Positions 16,901-23,212 of a DNA stretch of 64,000 nucleotides are shown here, one piece after another. The translations under genes were made by a program, and so were the position numbers. This stretch comes from an uncultured Christensenellaceae bacterium (GTDB taxonomy: Bacteria; Bacillota; Clostridia; Christensenellales; Borkfalkiaceae). The notes beneath the pieces were generated by a model. It had not been told where the DNA came from. It was given only the letters and a program-made list of their open reading frames with translations, and searched no databases. The stretch's first letter is position 1. Every line of letters begins with the position of its first letter. The stretch lies in assembly GCA_910587365.1 (NCBI GenBank), contig CAJUKJ010000002.1, forward strand, positions 34,494 through 98,493, read 5' to 3'.

Positions 16901-17055
16901 ACAAAGCCGAAGGCAAGGCGCAAAAGGTGCTTGCAAAAGCCGCCTTTGCAAAGGACGTTCTCGCAGAAAAAGTAGCAGAGGGCAACCCCGACGGGTATAC
17001 CAAGGAGCAGAATATAAACGGGGAAAGGGTTGTTCTTACGCTTATAAGAAAGTAA
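13912..17055 (+). CDS. ileS: Isoleucyl-tRNA synthetase
   Basis: A 1047-residue class I synthetase that charges tRNA-Ile. The HIGH motif is in GPPTANGKPHIGHIL (about residue 56) and the KMSKS-loop equivalent is GIKMSKHKGNVVDP. CP1 editing-domain motifs (TTTPWTLPSN, GDGTGVVHIAPAFGEDD) are intact. CxxC pairs (YCPRCG, VCPDCG, CPKCGG) suggest inserted zinc ribbons. Its N-terminal region and length are closer to the eukaryote-like IleS2 class, whose members are often insensitive to mupirocin; that last point is inference. A good AAAAGGAGAA site precedes the ATG. Expression is under the T-box leader. Confidence 0.96.
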   Translation: MYKKVDTSLNFVEREKEVIKFWKDNDVFEDSVKQNEKGEEFSFYDGPPTANGKPHIGHILTRVMKDLIPRYRTMKGKHVLRKAGWDTHGLPVELEVEKSLGLDGKQQIEGYGIEPFIKQCKQSVWKYKSEWEKMSDRVGYWVDMDNPYVTYDDKYIESEWWALKQMHEKGLLYKGHKIVPYCPRCGTALSSHEVAQGYKSVKENTAVARFKVKGSENRYILAWTTTPWTLPSNVALCMNPNEPYVEITADGVNYILAEALAPKFFEEYKVVDKKPGKEWEGLEYEPLFIETSAEVVRVSPASAPIKSHYVVCDTYVTMGDGTGVVHIAPAFGEDDYKVGKRYNLPVVQLVDERGCFDSRFEVLNGIFAKKADKKILDMLEEKGLLFKVIPFEHDYPHCWRCDTPLLYYARSSWFIQVTKVKDDIIRSNRSVNWMPDTIKEGRMGNFLENVIDWGLSRDRYWGTPLPVWVCPDCGEIEVIGSKAELKEKCGIPADKDIELHRPYLDNLTCKCPKCGGKMKRTPEVIDCWFDSGSMPFAQYHYPFENKDVFEKTFPADFISEAVDQTRGWFYTLLVINTILFGKAPFKNCIVLGHVNDKNGIKMSKHKGNVVDPWSVLDKQGADAVRWYFYTSSAPWLPSRFAEETVSEAQRKYIGTLWNTYAFFVLYAEIDKFDPSKYDINKCKLSVMDKWILSKLNSLTELVDKSLANYEITESARALQDFADVLSNWYVRRGRERYWGSEMTEDKAAAYTTLYTVLVTLAKLTAPYTPFIAEMMYQNLVPAFCKDAPKSVHLCAFPEVCKNYIDKTLEEGMEEVLDIVVLGRAARNAGNLKNRQPLAKMIVVTDKNIKLSAEERAIVLDELNIKSFDFADDADKYISYKLKPQLKTLGPKYGKKLGAISSFLSKCNAKEVVNAVKNGGSYEIEGEDVVLKYEDLQIFTESANGYVAAEDKGITVALDTELTEELIFEGIEREIVSKIQNMRKDAGFEVTDRIEVYYKAEGKAQKVLAKAAFAKDVLAEKVAEGNPDGYTKEQNINGERVVLTLIRK

Positions 17056-17058
17056 TCT

Positions 17059-17180
17059 AAAACGCATATATACTGCGCAATACTGTGTCGAACTCCGCTT
17101 TACTTGGGTCACTTACATCATTGTAAGCTCCCCTGCGTAAATGCTCGTTCTCCTTGTCTTGCTTGCATCTCTGCGTTTTA
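17059..17180 (+). repeat. Family B long-hairpin repeat, copy 3
   Basis: Begins 3 bases after the ileS stop. Arms AAACGCATATATACTGCGC and GCTTGCATCTCTGCGTTT face each other, with the central stem CTTACATCATTGTAAG. Compared with copy 1, left-arm ACTTCGC is ACTGCGC and right-arm TTGTATC is TTGCATC. Confidence 0.75.
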
Positions 17181-17207
17181 TAAGAATTAATAAAGTGGTA
17201 AAATTAA

Positions 17208-17238
17208 AATGCGCGCCCGCAGTTTGCGGGCGCGCATT
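17208..17238 (-). terminator. Terminator of the first XRE regulator
   Basis: On the minus strand a perfect ATGCGCGCCCGC/GCGGGCGCGCAT stem is followed by TTTTAATTTTA. A close relative of this hairpin terminates the second XRE gene at 18011, so the two regulator units look related. Confidence 0.75.
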
Positions 17239-17240
17239 TG

Positions 17241-17453
17241 CTATTCGTCAGTTAAACCTAAAAGATAGTCGTAAGATACATTAAAGTATTTTGCTATAAC
17301 TTCCAATGTGTCCAAATCAGGTTGTCTTTCGCCGACTTCCCAATTACTTATGGTTCTTTGGTTTACTCTTAATTCTTTTGCAAGTTGTGTTTGAGTTAGA
17401 CCTTTTTCAATTCTTAATTCTTTCAATCTTTCTTTAAATAATATCATAATCAC
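17241..17453 (-). CDS. XRE-family helix-turn-helix repressor
   Basis: A 70-residue single-domain Cro/C1-type regulator. The helix-turn-helix is LTQTQLAKELRVNQRTISNWE, followed by GERQPDLDTLEVIAKYFNVSYDYLLGLTD, typical of small autonomous XRE repressors. The start may be the GTG at 17453, which has GAGGT five bases upstream, or the ATG two codons later. It is divergent from a small gene at 17538. A near-palindrome (17459-17473) covers its own ribosome binding site and a perfect palindrome (17488-17502) sits in the opposing promoter, so autoregulation plus repression of the neighbour is likely. Confidence 0.85.
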   Translation of the reverse strand: MIMILFKERLKELRIEKGLTQTQLAKELRVNQRTISNWEVGERQPDLDTLEVIAKYFNVSYDYLLGLTDE

Positions 17454-17458
17454 ATTTT

Positions 17459-17473
17459 ACCTCAAATTGGGCT
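17459..17473. promoter_or_regulatory. Imperfect operator O2 of the XRE repressor
   Basis: ACCTCAAATTGGGCT is a degenerate version of the perfect dyad ACCTCAATTTGAGGT found 29 bases away. It overlaps the GAGGT ribosome binding site of the XRE gene (read on the minus strand), consistent with weaker autorepression. Confidence 0.6.
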
Positions 17474-17480
17474 AAAATAC

Positions 17481-17509
17481 TTGACTTACCTCAATTTGAG
17501 GTATATAAT
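17481..17509 (+). promoter_or_regulatory. Promoter with embedded perfect operator O1
   Basis: TTGACT (17481-17486), a 17-base spacer, and TATAAT (17504-17509). The spacer contains the perfect dyad ACCTCAATTTGAGGT (17488-17502). A repressor bound there would block RNA polymerase directly. This is one of the clearest operator-promoter arrangements in the window. Confidence 0.8.
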
Positions 17510-17537
17510 ATAATTACAAATCGAAGAGGTAAAACAA

Positions 17538-17804
17538 ATGAAATATTCTATTATCGAGGAAATGTATAACGGCGAACGAGGAAATGGCGAAAGTATTAAA
17601 CTCAGCAAAAGGTATTTTGAAAAGGTGGGCGAACTATCAGACGTACACAAAAGGCTTCTTGAAACTTTAAACGATGAGCAGAAGGCAGATTTAACAAAGC
17701 TGTCAGACCTTGAATTTGAATTGGAGGACGAAGCGTCAATCGAATATTATAAAGAGGGCTTAAAATTCGGCTTGCTGTTATTCGCCGAATGTTTGTACGG
17801 CTGA
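17538..17804 (+). CDS. DUF6809-like small protein
   Basis: An 88-residue acidic, probably all-helical protein of unknown function. The pattern SIIEEMYNG...LLETLNDEQKADLTKLSDLE...YYKEGLKFGLLLFAECL resembles the small Firmicutes family DUF6809, often found near mobile or regulatory genes. AGAGGT precedes the ATG. It is transcribed from the operator-controlled promoter opposite the XRE gene. A truncated relative with the same ending (FYKEGLTVGLLLFSEC) lies at 50466-50600. Confidence 0.75.
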   Translation: MKYSIIEEMYNGERGNGESIKLSKRYFEKVGELSDVHKRLLETLNDEQKADLTKLSDLEFELEDEASIEYYKEGLKFGLLLFAECLYG

Positions 17805-17805
17805 T

Positions 17806-17997
17806 AAAAAAATATTGACAAATGGTTTAAACAGCTACGGCAGACTTGTCGTTATGGATATCGAGTATTACGAAAAAACACTTGGCAAAATTTACGAAGC
17901 AAAGCTTGTAAACGAAGGACTTGCCGATTTGGAAAACGGAAAGGTACACGACGGCGAAGAAGTTAAGGCAAGGATAACTAAAAAATATGGAATTTGA
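17806..17997 (+). pseudogene. C-terminal remnant of a Phd/YefM-type antitoxin
   Basis: The frame reads KKILTNGLNSYGRLVVMD, then IEYYEKTLGKIYEAKLVNEGLADLENGKVHDGEEV and TKKYGI. In Phd/YefM antitoxins the sequence PIxITKNGxGxLVVMDxxxYE marks the end of the DNA-binding domain and is followed by the toxin-wrapping tail. Here about 25-30 N-terminal residues are missing: the recognisable frame begins inside the motif, no ribosome binding site or ATG precedes it, and no toxin gene follows. A short product from the TTG at 17815 or the internal ATG at 17854 cannot be excluded. Confidence 0.7.
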
Positions 17998-18010
17998 TTA
18001 TATGAATTTA

Positions 18011-18036
18011 ACGCGCCCGCAATTTGCGGGCGCGCT
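18011..18036 (-). terminator. Terminator of the second XRE regulator
   Basis: CGCGCCCGC and GCGGGCGCG form a perfect stem around AATTT, and on the minus strand it is followed by TTAAATTCATA. It is nearly identical to the hairpin at 17208. Confidence 0.6.
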
Positions 18037-18038
18037 GT

Positions 18039-18245
18039 TCATTTATTCATTTTAGGATTATCAGTTCTTTCCAAAAGGTAGTCGAGCGATACGTTGAAAT
18101 AGTCGGCAAACGCAATAAGCGTTTTGTAGTCCGCTTCGTGCGCGCCCGTTTCATAGCGGCTTATGCTGTTTTGGCTCATATTCAAGTCGATTGCCAGCCT
18201 TACCTGCGAAATATGCCGTTTTTTGCGCAATTCTTTCAATCTCAT
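18039..18245 (-). CDS. XRE-family helix-turn-helix regulator
   Basis: A 68-residue Cro/C1-type DNA-binding protein: LKELRKKRHISQVRLAIDL, recognition helix SQNSISRYETG, and DYFNVSLDYLLERTDN. I start at the ATG (18245) with AGAGGA six bases upstream rather than at the in-frame codon at 18263. It follows the same architecture as the XRE gene at 17241 but is only moderately similar in sequence. Its target is not evident, because no matching palindrome is seen nearby. It lies downstream of dapB on the same strand, separated by about 90 bases. Confidence 0.82.
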   Translation of the reverse strand: MRLKELRKKRHISQVRLAIDLNMSQNSISRYETGAHEADYKTLIAFADYFNVSLDYLLERTDNPKMNK

Positions 18246-18336
18246 AATTTTTCCTCTTGGCAAATTATCCCAAAACAGTATAATGAACGGAAAGCAATAT
18301 AATGCTTGCCGTTCGGGGGGGGGTCTCTCTATAAAA

Positions 18337-19098
18337 TTAAATATTTTCCAAAACGTCGGTCATATCGTACTTGCCGCTGCTTTTGCCTGCAAGCCATTTT
18401 GCGGCTTTGATAGCTCCCGCGGCGAATACCCGTTTAGAGCGAGCAGAGTGGGAAAGTGTTATAATTTCATCCTCGCCCGCAAACATAACGTCGTGTTCGC
18501 CGACTATAGTTCCGCCGCGTACCGCGTGCAAGCCGATTTCGTTTCCGCGCTTTCCTGCGTTACCTTCCCTGCCGTTTAAATAACTTTTTGCATTGCCGAA
18601 AGCTTTATTCGCACTGTCCGCAAGCATAAGGGCGGTGCCTGAGGGTGCGTCGACCTTTTTATTGTGGTGTTTTTCAATTATCTCTATATCGAAGCTTTCG
18701 CCCAAGGCTTCGGCAGCTTCGCGCACAAGCTTAACCAAAAGGTTGACGCCCAAAGAAAAGTTAGCCGTTCTGAAAATTGCAATCTTTTCCGCACAGCAGT
18801 CAATAAACTTCAACTGCTCTGCCGTGAACCCCGTAGACGCTATAACTGCGGGAACGCCGTTTTCGACAGCCCAGTCCAATTCGCTTTTTATGACGGCGGG
18901 GGAAGAGAAGTCTATAATTACGTCAACTTTTTCTTCAACCCCGTCAAATGAGGAATAAACGGGAACCTTGCAATTTTCGGGCTTGTGCAAATCAACCCCG
19001 CAAACTACCTGCGCCCCGGTATCGCCGTTTAAAAGGGCTACTATGTTTTCTCCCATCTTTCCGCCTATTCCGCAGACAAGCACGTTAATCATACGCAT
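18337..19098 (-). CDS. dapB: 4-hydroxy-tetrahydrodipicolinate reductase
   Basis: A 253-residue enzyme reducing 4-hydroxy-tetrahydrodipicolinate to tetrahydrodipicolinate in lysine and meso-diaminopimelate synthesis. The nucleotide-binding loop is VCGIGGKMGENI, followed by VIDFSSP, then EKHHNKKVDAPSGTA with the catalytic HHxxKxDAPSGTA motif, and IGLHAVRGG. It overlaps dapA; a second ATG six bases in gives the classical ATGA overlap, so the exact start is uncertain by two codons. A run of nine G lies just after the stop (18315-18323). It is the last gene of the riboswitch-controlled operon. Confidence 0.95.
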   Translation of the reverse strand: MRMINVLVCGIGGKMGENIVALLNGDTGAQVVCGVDLHKPENCKVPVYSSFDGVEEKVDVIIDFSSPAVIKSELDWAVENGVPAVIASTGFTAEQLKFIDCCAEKIAIFRTANFSLGVNLLVKLVREAAEALGESFDIEIIEKHHNKKVDAPSGTALMLADSANKAFGNAKSYLNGREGNAGKRGNEIGLHAVRGGTIVGEHDVMFAGEDEIITLSHSARSKRVFAAGAIKAAKWLAGKSSGKYDMTDVLENI

Positions 19099-19976
19099 TT
19101 CAACCCCGCGTTTTTAATTGCAGCTAAAAGCTTAGCCTTGTTGCCCTCTTCAAGCTCGGTCAAAGGGGAACGGGGTATTCCCGCGTCAAAGCCTATCATA
19201 TTGTAAGCGGCTTTTACGGGGATGGGATTAACTTCCAAAAAGCACGCGTCCTCTAAGGGGAGCAAAAAGTCCTGAACCTCGTTCGCCTCTTTAAGTTTAT
19301 TTTCGGAAACGAGCGTATACATCTTTTTCATAAGTGCGGGCGCGATGTTCGAGGCAACGGAAATAAGTCCCGCGCCGCCTATTGCCAGCATAGGCAAATT
19401 CAAGAAGTCTTCGCCCGAATACAAATCCATTTTACCCCTTATACGGCGCATAGTTTCAACCACCTGCGCCATATTTCCGCTCGCTTCTTTAATTCCCGTC
19501 ATATTGGGCAATGACGCAAGCTTTTCCGCCGTTTCGGGTAAAATGTTTACGGCTGTGCGCGAGGGAACGTTATATGCAATAACGGGTATGTTTACCGCTT
19601 CGCATATTGCTTTGTAATAATCGTAAAGCCCTTTCTGCGTGCATTTGTTGTAATAGGGGGTAACCGCAAGGATGCCGTCCGCACCTAATTTCTCCGCACG
19701 CACGGAAGCGGCAACAGCTTTCTTAGTGTCGTTGCTGCCCGTGCCTATAATAACTTTAATGCGTCCGCCCGCCTTTTTAACGGCGTAGCGTATAGTCTGC
19801 TCCTTTTCGTCTTCAGTCATTGTGGCGGGTTCGCCCGTAGTGCCAAGCACGACAATAGCGTCCGTTCCGCCTTCAATCTGATACTCTATCATTTTGCCGA
19901 ATTCGTCAAAATTTACGCCCTCTTTGTTAAAGGGGGTAATCATTGCTGTTGCAATCCCTCTGAAAAATCCTGTCAC
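19089..19976 (-). CDS. dapA: 4-hydroxy-tetrahydrodipicolinate synthase
   Basis: A 295-residue TIM-barrel class I aldolase condensing pyruvate with aspartate semialdehyde. Motifs seen are GTTGEPATMTEDE (substrate-binding threonines), YYNKCTQKGLYDYY, IAYNVPSRTAVNI with the catalytic tyrosine region, and GIKEASGN, which contains the Schiff-base lysine. Length is standard. It lies between asd and dapB, all on the minus strand, so the first committed steps of the diaminopimelate pathway form one unit downstream of the lysine riboswitch. Confidence 0.96.
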   Translation of the reverse strand: MTGFFRGIATAMITPFNKEGVNFDEFGKMIEYQIEGGTDAIVVLGTTGEPATMTEDEKEQTIRYAVKKAGGRIKVIIGTGSNDTKKAVAASVRAEKLGADGILAVTPYYNKCTQKGLYDYYKAICEAVNIPVIAYNVPSRTAVNILPETAEKLASLPNMTGIKEASGNMAQVVETMRRIRGKMDLYSGEDFLNLPMLAIGGAGLISVASNIAPALMKKMYTLVSENKLKEANEVQDFLLPLEDACFLEVNPIPVKAAYNMIGFDAGIPRSPLTELEEGNKAKLLAAIKNAGLKCV

Positions 19977-20041
19977 TTTATTTTACCTCTTTTACATAAT
20001 AGTAGGTTTATAACGATTTTGTGAATTATATAAACATTTTA

Positions 20042-20062
20042 CGGTGCAAGTAAAACCTGCAC
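20042..20062 (-). promoter_or_regulatory. Hairpin in the asd-dapA intergenic region
   Basis: GGTGCA and TGCACC pair across nine bases, in the 118-base gap between asd and dapA. No T-run follows on the minus strand, so it may affect processing or relative expression rather than terminate transcription. Confidence 0.3.
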
Positions 20063-20094
20063 CTGTTTATATTCTGCTAATAAAAATTTGTGAA

Positions 20095-21171
20095 TTAGTC
20101 GAAAAATCCTTTCGATGCGAGAAGTTCGGCAAGCAGTACCGCGCCGCCCGCCGCACCGCGAAGGGTGTTGTGAGAAAAACCTATAAACTTATAGTCGAAA
20201 ACGTTATCTTCCCTAAGTCTGCCCGCGCAAACCGCCATACCGAGTTCAAGGTTTCTGTCAAGCTTTGGCTGGGGACGGTCGTCCTCGGTAAAGTAATGTA
20301 TAAACTGTCTGGGCGCAGAGGGAAGGAACAGCCTCTGCGGTTCGCCCGAATATTCCGCCCAAGCCTTTAATATCTCATCCTTGGAGGGTTTGTTTTCAAA
20401 GGATACGAAGCATGCCGCGGTGTGTCCGTCGGAAACGGGTACCCTCAAACACTGCGCCGTAATGGCGGGGGAATCTGCGGGGACTATCTTTCCGTTTTCA
20501 ACCTTGCCCCATATTTTAAGGGGTTCTATCTCGCTCTTTTCCTCTTCGCCGCCGATATAGGGTATAACGTTATCTACTATTTCCGGCATAGTTTCAAAGG
20601 TCTTGCCCGCACCTGAAATTGCTTGGTAGGTTGTTACCGCCGCACATTTTATCCCGTATTTTTTAAGTGGGTGCAAAAGAGGTACATAGGATTGCAGCGA
20701 ACAGTTGCTTTTAACAGCTATAAATCCGCGTTTTGTACCCAGCCTCGCCCTTTGGAAGGGAATAACTTCAAGGTGTTCGGGGTTTATTTCGGGTACAATC
20801 ATAGGCACGTCGTCCGTATGGCGGTGCGCCGAATTGTTTGAAACTATCGGACATTCCAGCTTAGCGTAAGCGTATTCAAGCTCTTTTATTTCATCCTTTT
20901 TCATATTGACCGCGCAGAAACAGAAATCGACCGAAGAGGCGATTTTTTCCTTGTCCGCCGTGGCGTCCATAACCGTAATATCCGCAAGCTTTTCGGGGAT
21001 AGGTTCGCCCATATGCCATTTTCTTACCGCGTCACGGTACTTTTTACCTGCGGACGAGGAAGAGGCGGCAAGCACTGTAACGTTAAACCAGGGGTGGTTT
21101 TGAAGTAAAAGCATAAACCTCTGCCCGACCATTCCTGTTGCACCTATGATACCGACGTTGAATTTTCTCAT
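20095..21171 (-). CDS. asd: Aspartate-semialdehyde dehydrogenase
   Basis: A 358-residue NADPH enzyme making aspartate semialdehyde from aspartyl phosphate. The N-terminal nucleotide fold is VGIIGATGMVGQRF. The catalytic cysteine lies in KSNCSLQSYVPLLHP. The sequence belongs to the longer archaeal/fungal-like branch rather than the classical 330-residue bacterial form, judged from KWHMGEP and the TTYQAISGAGK segment. It begins 5 bases after AAGGAG and directly follows a lysine riboswitch, so lysine shuts down the whole asd-dapA-dapB unit. Confidence 0.94.
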   Translation of the reverse strand: MRKFNVGIIGATGMVGQRFMLLLQNHPWFNVTVLAASSSSAGKKYRDAVRKWHMGEPIPEKLADITVMDATADKEKIASSVDFCFCAVNMKKDEIKELEYAYAKLECPIVSNNSAHRHTDDVPMIVPEINPEHLEVIPFQRARLGTKRGFIAVKSNCSLQSYVPLLHPLKKYGIKCAAVTTYQAISGAGKTFETMPEIVDNVIPYIGGEEEKSEIEPLKIWGKVENGKIVPADSPAITAQCLRVPVSDGHTAACFVSFENKPSKDEILKAWAEYSGEPQRLFLPSAPRQFIHYFTEDDRPQPKLDRNLELGMAVCAGRLREDNVFDYKFIGFSHNTLRGAAGGAVLLAELLASKGFFD

Positions 21172-21184
21172 AATAACTCCTTGT

Positions 21185-21217
21185 ATAAATTAAACGGCAG
21201 TGCGCGCGCACTGCCGT
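21185..21217 (-). terminator. Intrinsic terminator of the lysine riboswitch
   Basis: On the minus strand the 24-base perfect palindrome ACGGCAGTGCGC/GCGCACTGCCGT is followed by TTTAATTT, just ahead of the asd ribosome binding site. It is positioned as the expression platform of the upstream aptamer. Confidence 0.75.
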
Positions 21218-21232
21218 AAATAGCGTTTAACA

Positions 21233-21418
21233 GGCAATTAGCGCAACACTCAGCTTTAAGCTAAGATGACAGTCGCAAAGGTATTAACCCGTGCGCCCGA
21301 CGCAGGGTAAGGTAGCCTGCATCTCGGCGGAGACGCCCTTTCACTGCGCCGTAAATTGAACTTCCCTTAAAAATTCCACGGCTACGGTTACTGATGCTCG
21401 TCCGCTCCTCTAATCTGC
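21233..21418 (-). promoter_or_regulatory. Lysine riboswitch (L box)
   Basis: Minus strand. Characteristic blocks in order are AGAGGAGCGGACGAGCATCAGTA, GTGAAAGGGCGTC then TCCGCCGAGATG, CGGGCGCACGGGTTAATACC, and GCGACTGTCATCTT, followed by a hairpin CTTAGCTTAAAGCTGAG. P1 is closed by GCAGATTAG and CTAATTGC. The order and the GAAAGGG...CGCCGA core match the L-box class. Position upstream of asd, with a terminator between, fits lysine-dependent termination. Confidence 0.88.
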
Positions 21419-21424
21419 ATTTTT

Positions 21425-21453
21425 ATATTAGCACATACCTTTTTAAATGTAAA
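21425..21453 (-). promoter_or_regulatory. Promoter of the riboswitch-asd-dapA-dapB unit
   Basis: Minus strand: TTTACA, a 17-base spacer and TAATAT, ending a few bases before the aptamer P1. Confidence 0.6.
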
Positions 21454-21507
21454 GAACTTTTCACACAATTTACAATATTTATTATACGGTTATAGTTGCC
21501 GTATCCC

Positions 21508-21537
21508 TTGACAAAATCGTGCGTTTTGTGGTAGTTT
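21508..21537 (+). promoter_or_regulatory. leuA promoter, apparently leaderless
   Basis: TTGACA (21508-21513), an 18-base spacer ending in the extended TGG, and TAGTTT (21532-21537). The predicted start of transcription, about 7 bases on, coincides with the leuA ATG at 21544. An alternative TATAAT directly abuts the ATG. Confidence 0.5.
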
Positions 21538-21543
21538 TATAAT

Positions 21544-23211
21544 ATGAATAATTATAATAAGTATTCCAAACAGTACTTCCTTCCCCCCGAAAGGTGTATG
21601 GATTGGGCTGAAAGGGATATGATAACCAATGCGCCCGTGTGGTGTTCGGTCGACCTTCGTGACGGCAACCAAAGCCTTATAGAGCCGATGTCGGAAAACG
21701 TCAAGGTCGAGTTTTTCAAATTTTTGTTACAGCTCGGTTTTAAAGAAATAGAGGTGGGCTTCCCCGCGGCTTCGGAAACGGAGTATAATTTTCTGCGCCG
21801 TCTTATTGACGAAAAGCTCATTCCCGACGACGTTACCATACAGGTCCTCACGCAGGCGCGCGAACATATTATCAAAAAGACGTTCGAGGCGGTAAAGGGA
21901 GCAAAAAACGTAATTATCCACGTCTATAATTCCACCTCGGTTGCCCAGCGCGAGCAGGTATTTAAAAAGGATAAAACGGCTATAAAACAAATTGCCGTAG
22001 ACGGCGCGGCTCTTTTAAAACAGCTTAGCGACGAAGAGGGCGCGGATTACCGCTTCGAGTACTCGCCCGAATCGTTCACGGGTACCGAACCCGAATACGC
22101 TTTGGAAGTTATAAACGCCGTTCTGAATATATGGCAGCCGACTGCGGAAAGAAAGGCGGTTATCAACCTTCCCGCAACGGTTGAAAACGCAATTCCCCAC
22201 GTTTACGCGCAGCAGGTGGAATATATCTGTAAAAACGTGGTTTGCAGGGAAAACGTAATAATTTCCCTACATCCCCATAACGACAGGGGGTGCGGGGTTG
22301 CCGCCGCCGAAATGGGACTTTTGGCGGGTGCGGACAGGATAGAGGGTACGCTTTTCGGCAACGGCGAACGCACGGGCAACGCGGATATCGTTACGCTTGC
22401 AATGAATATGTTTTCGCAGGGGGTTGACCCCAAGCTCGATTTTTCAAATATGCCCGAAGTTTGCGCAAAGTACAAATCGTTTACCGATATGCCTGTTAGT
22501 TCGCGCCAGCCCTACGGCGGCGAGCTGGTGTTTGCCGCATTCTCTGGTTCGCACCAGGACGCAATCGCAAAGGGTATGGATTGGAGAGTTAAGAACGGTA
22601 TTAAAATCTGGAACGTTCCTTACCTTCCCATAGACCCTGCGGACGTAGGCAGGGTTTACGAATCGGACGTTATCCGCATCAATTCGCAGTCGGGCAAGGG
22701 CGGCGTAGGTTATGTGTTAAAGTCGGGCTACGGCATAGATATGCCCGCGGATATGAAAGAACAGATGGGTTATCTTGCAAAGTCCGTTTCGGACAGACTT
22801 CATAAGGAGCTGCGCTCCGAAGAAGTGTACAAAATTTTTGAAGAGAATTTTATCTGTTCACGCAATTATTTTGATATAACCGATTGCCGTTTTGAAGACG
22901 GCGACGGCGTAAAGGCTGAAATCAAGTTGCTTTGCGGTGGCAAAGAGCGGACGGTAATTTCACACGGCAACGGTGTAATCGACGCCGTTTCAAATGCTGT
23001 TAAAGATGCTTTCGGTATAAATTACACTCTTACGGGTTACGAACAGCACGCGCTTTCCGCAACATCGCGCTCGAAAGCAATTTCTTACGTGGGCGTTCAG
23101 TCCGCGGACGGTAAAATTTTCTGGGGCGCAGGTCTTGACGACGATATTATAAAAAGCTCGTACAAGGCACTTGTTTCGGCTGTCAACAACTTTATGAAAA
23201 AAGGAGAATAA
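21544..23211 (+). CDS. leuA: 2-isopropylmalate synthase (type 2)
   Basis: A 555-residue enzyme condensing acetyl-CoA with 2-oxoisovalerate, the first step of leucine synthesis. The N-terminal region (YFLPPERCMDWAER...APVWCSVDLRDGNQSLIEPM) identifies the longer type 2 LeuA. SLHPHNDRGCGVAAAEMG and GNGERTGNADI carry the metal ligands. A C-terminal LeuA regulatory domain (about residues 425-550) should bind leucine for feedback inhibition. No ribosome binding site precedes the ATG and the promoter lies directly against it. No other leu genes are in the window. Confidence 0.95.
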   Translation: MNNYNKYSKQYFLPPERCMDWAERDMITNAPVWCSVDLRDGNQSLIEPMSENVKVEFFKFLLQLGFKEIEVGFPAASETEYNFLRRLIDEKLIPDDVTIQVLTQAREHIIKKTFEAVKGAKNVIIHVYNSTSVAQREQVFKKDKTAIKQIAVDGAALLKQLSDEEGADYRFEYSPESFTGTEPEYALEVINAVLNIWQPTAERKAVINLPATVENAIPHVYAQQVEYICKNVVCRENVIISLHPHNDRGCGVAAAEMGLLAGADRIEGTLFGNGERTGNADIVTLAMNMFSQGVDPKLDFSNMPEVCAKYKSFTDMPVSSRQPYGGELVFAAFSGSHQDAIAKGMDWRVKNGIKIWNVPYLPIDPADVGRVYESDVIRINSQSGKGGVGYVLKSGYGIDMPADMKEQMGYLAKSVSDRLHKELRSEEVYKIFEENFICSRNYFDITDCRFEDGDGVKAEIKLLCGGKERTVISHGNGVIDAVSNAVKDAFGINYTLTGYEQHALSATSRSKAISYVGVQSADGKIFWGAGLDDDIIKSSYKALVSAVNNFMKKGE

Positions 23212-23212
23212 T

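Noticed and set aside
18024..18302. Plus-strand open frame across the second XRE gene
   Set aside because: It is antisense to a well-formed helix-turn-helix gene with a ribosome binding site and has no recognisable content.
18315..18323. Run of nine G as a phase-variation tract
   Set aside because: It lies after the dapB stop and outside any promoter, so slippage would not switch a gene; it may also be an assembly artefact.
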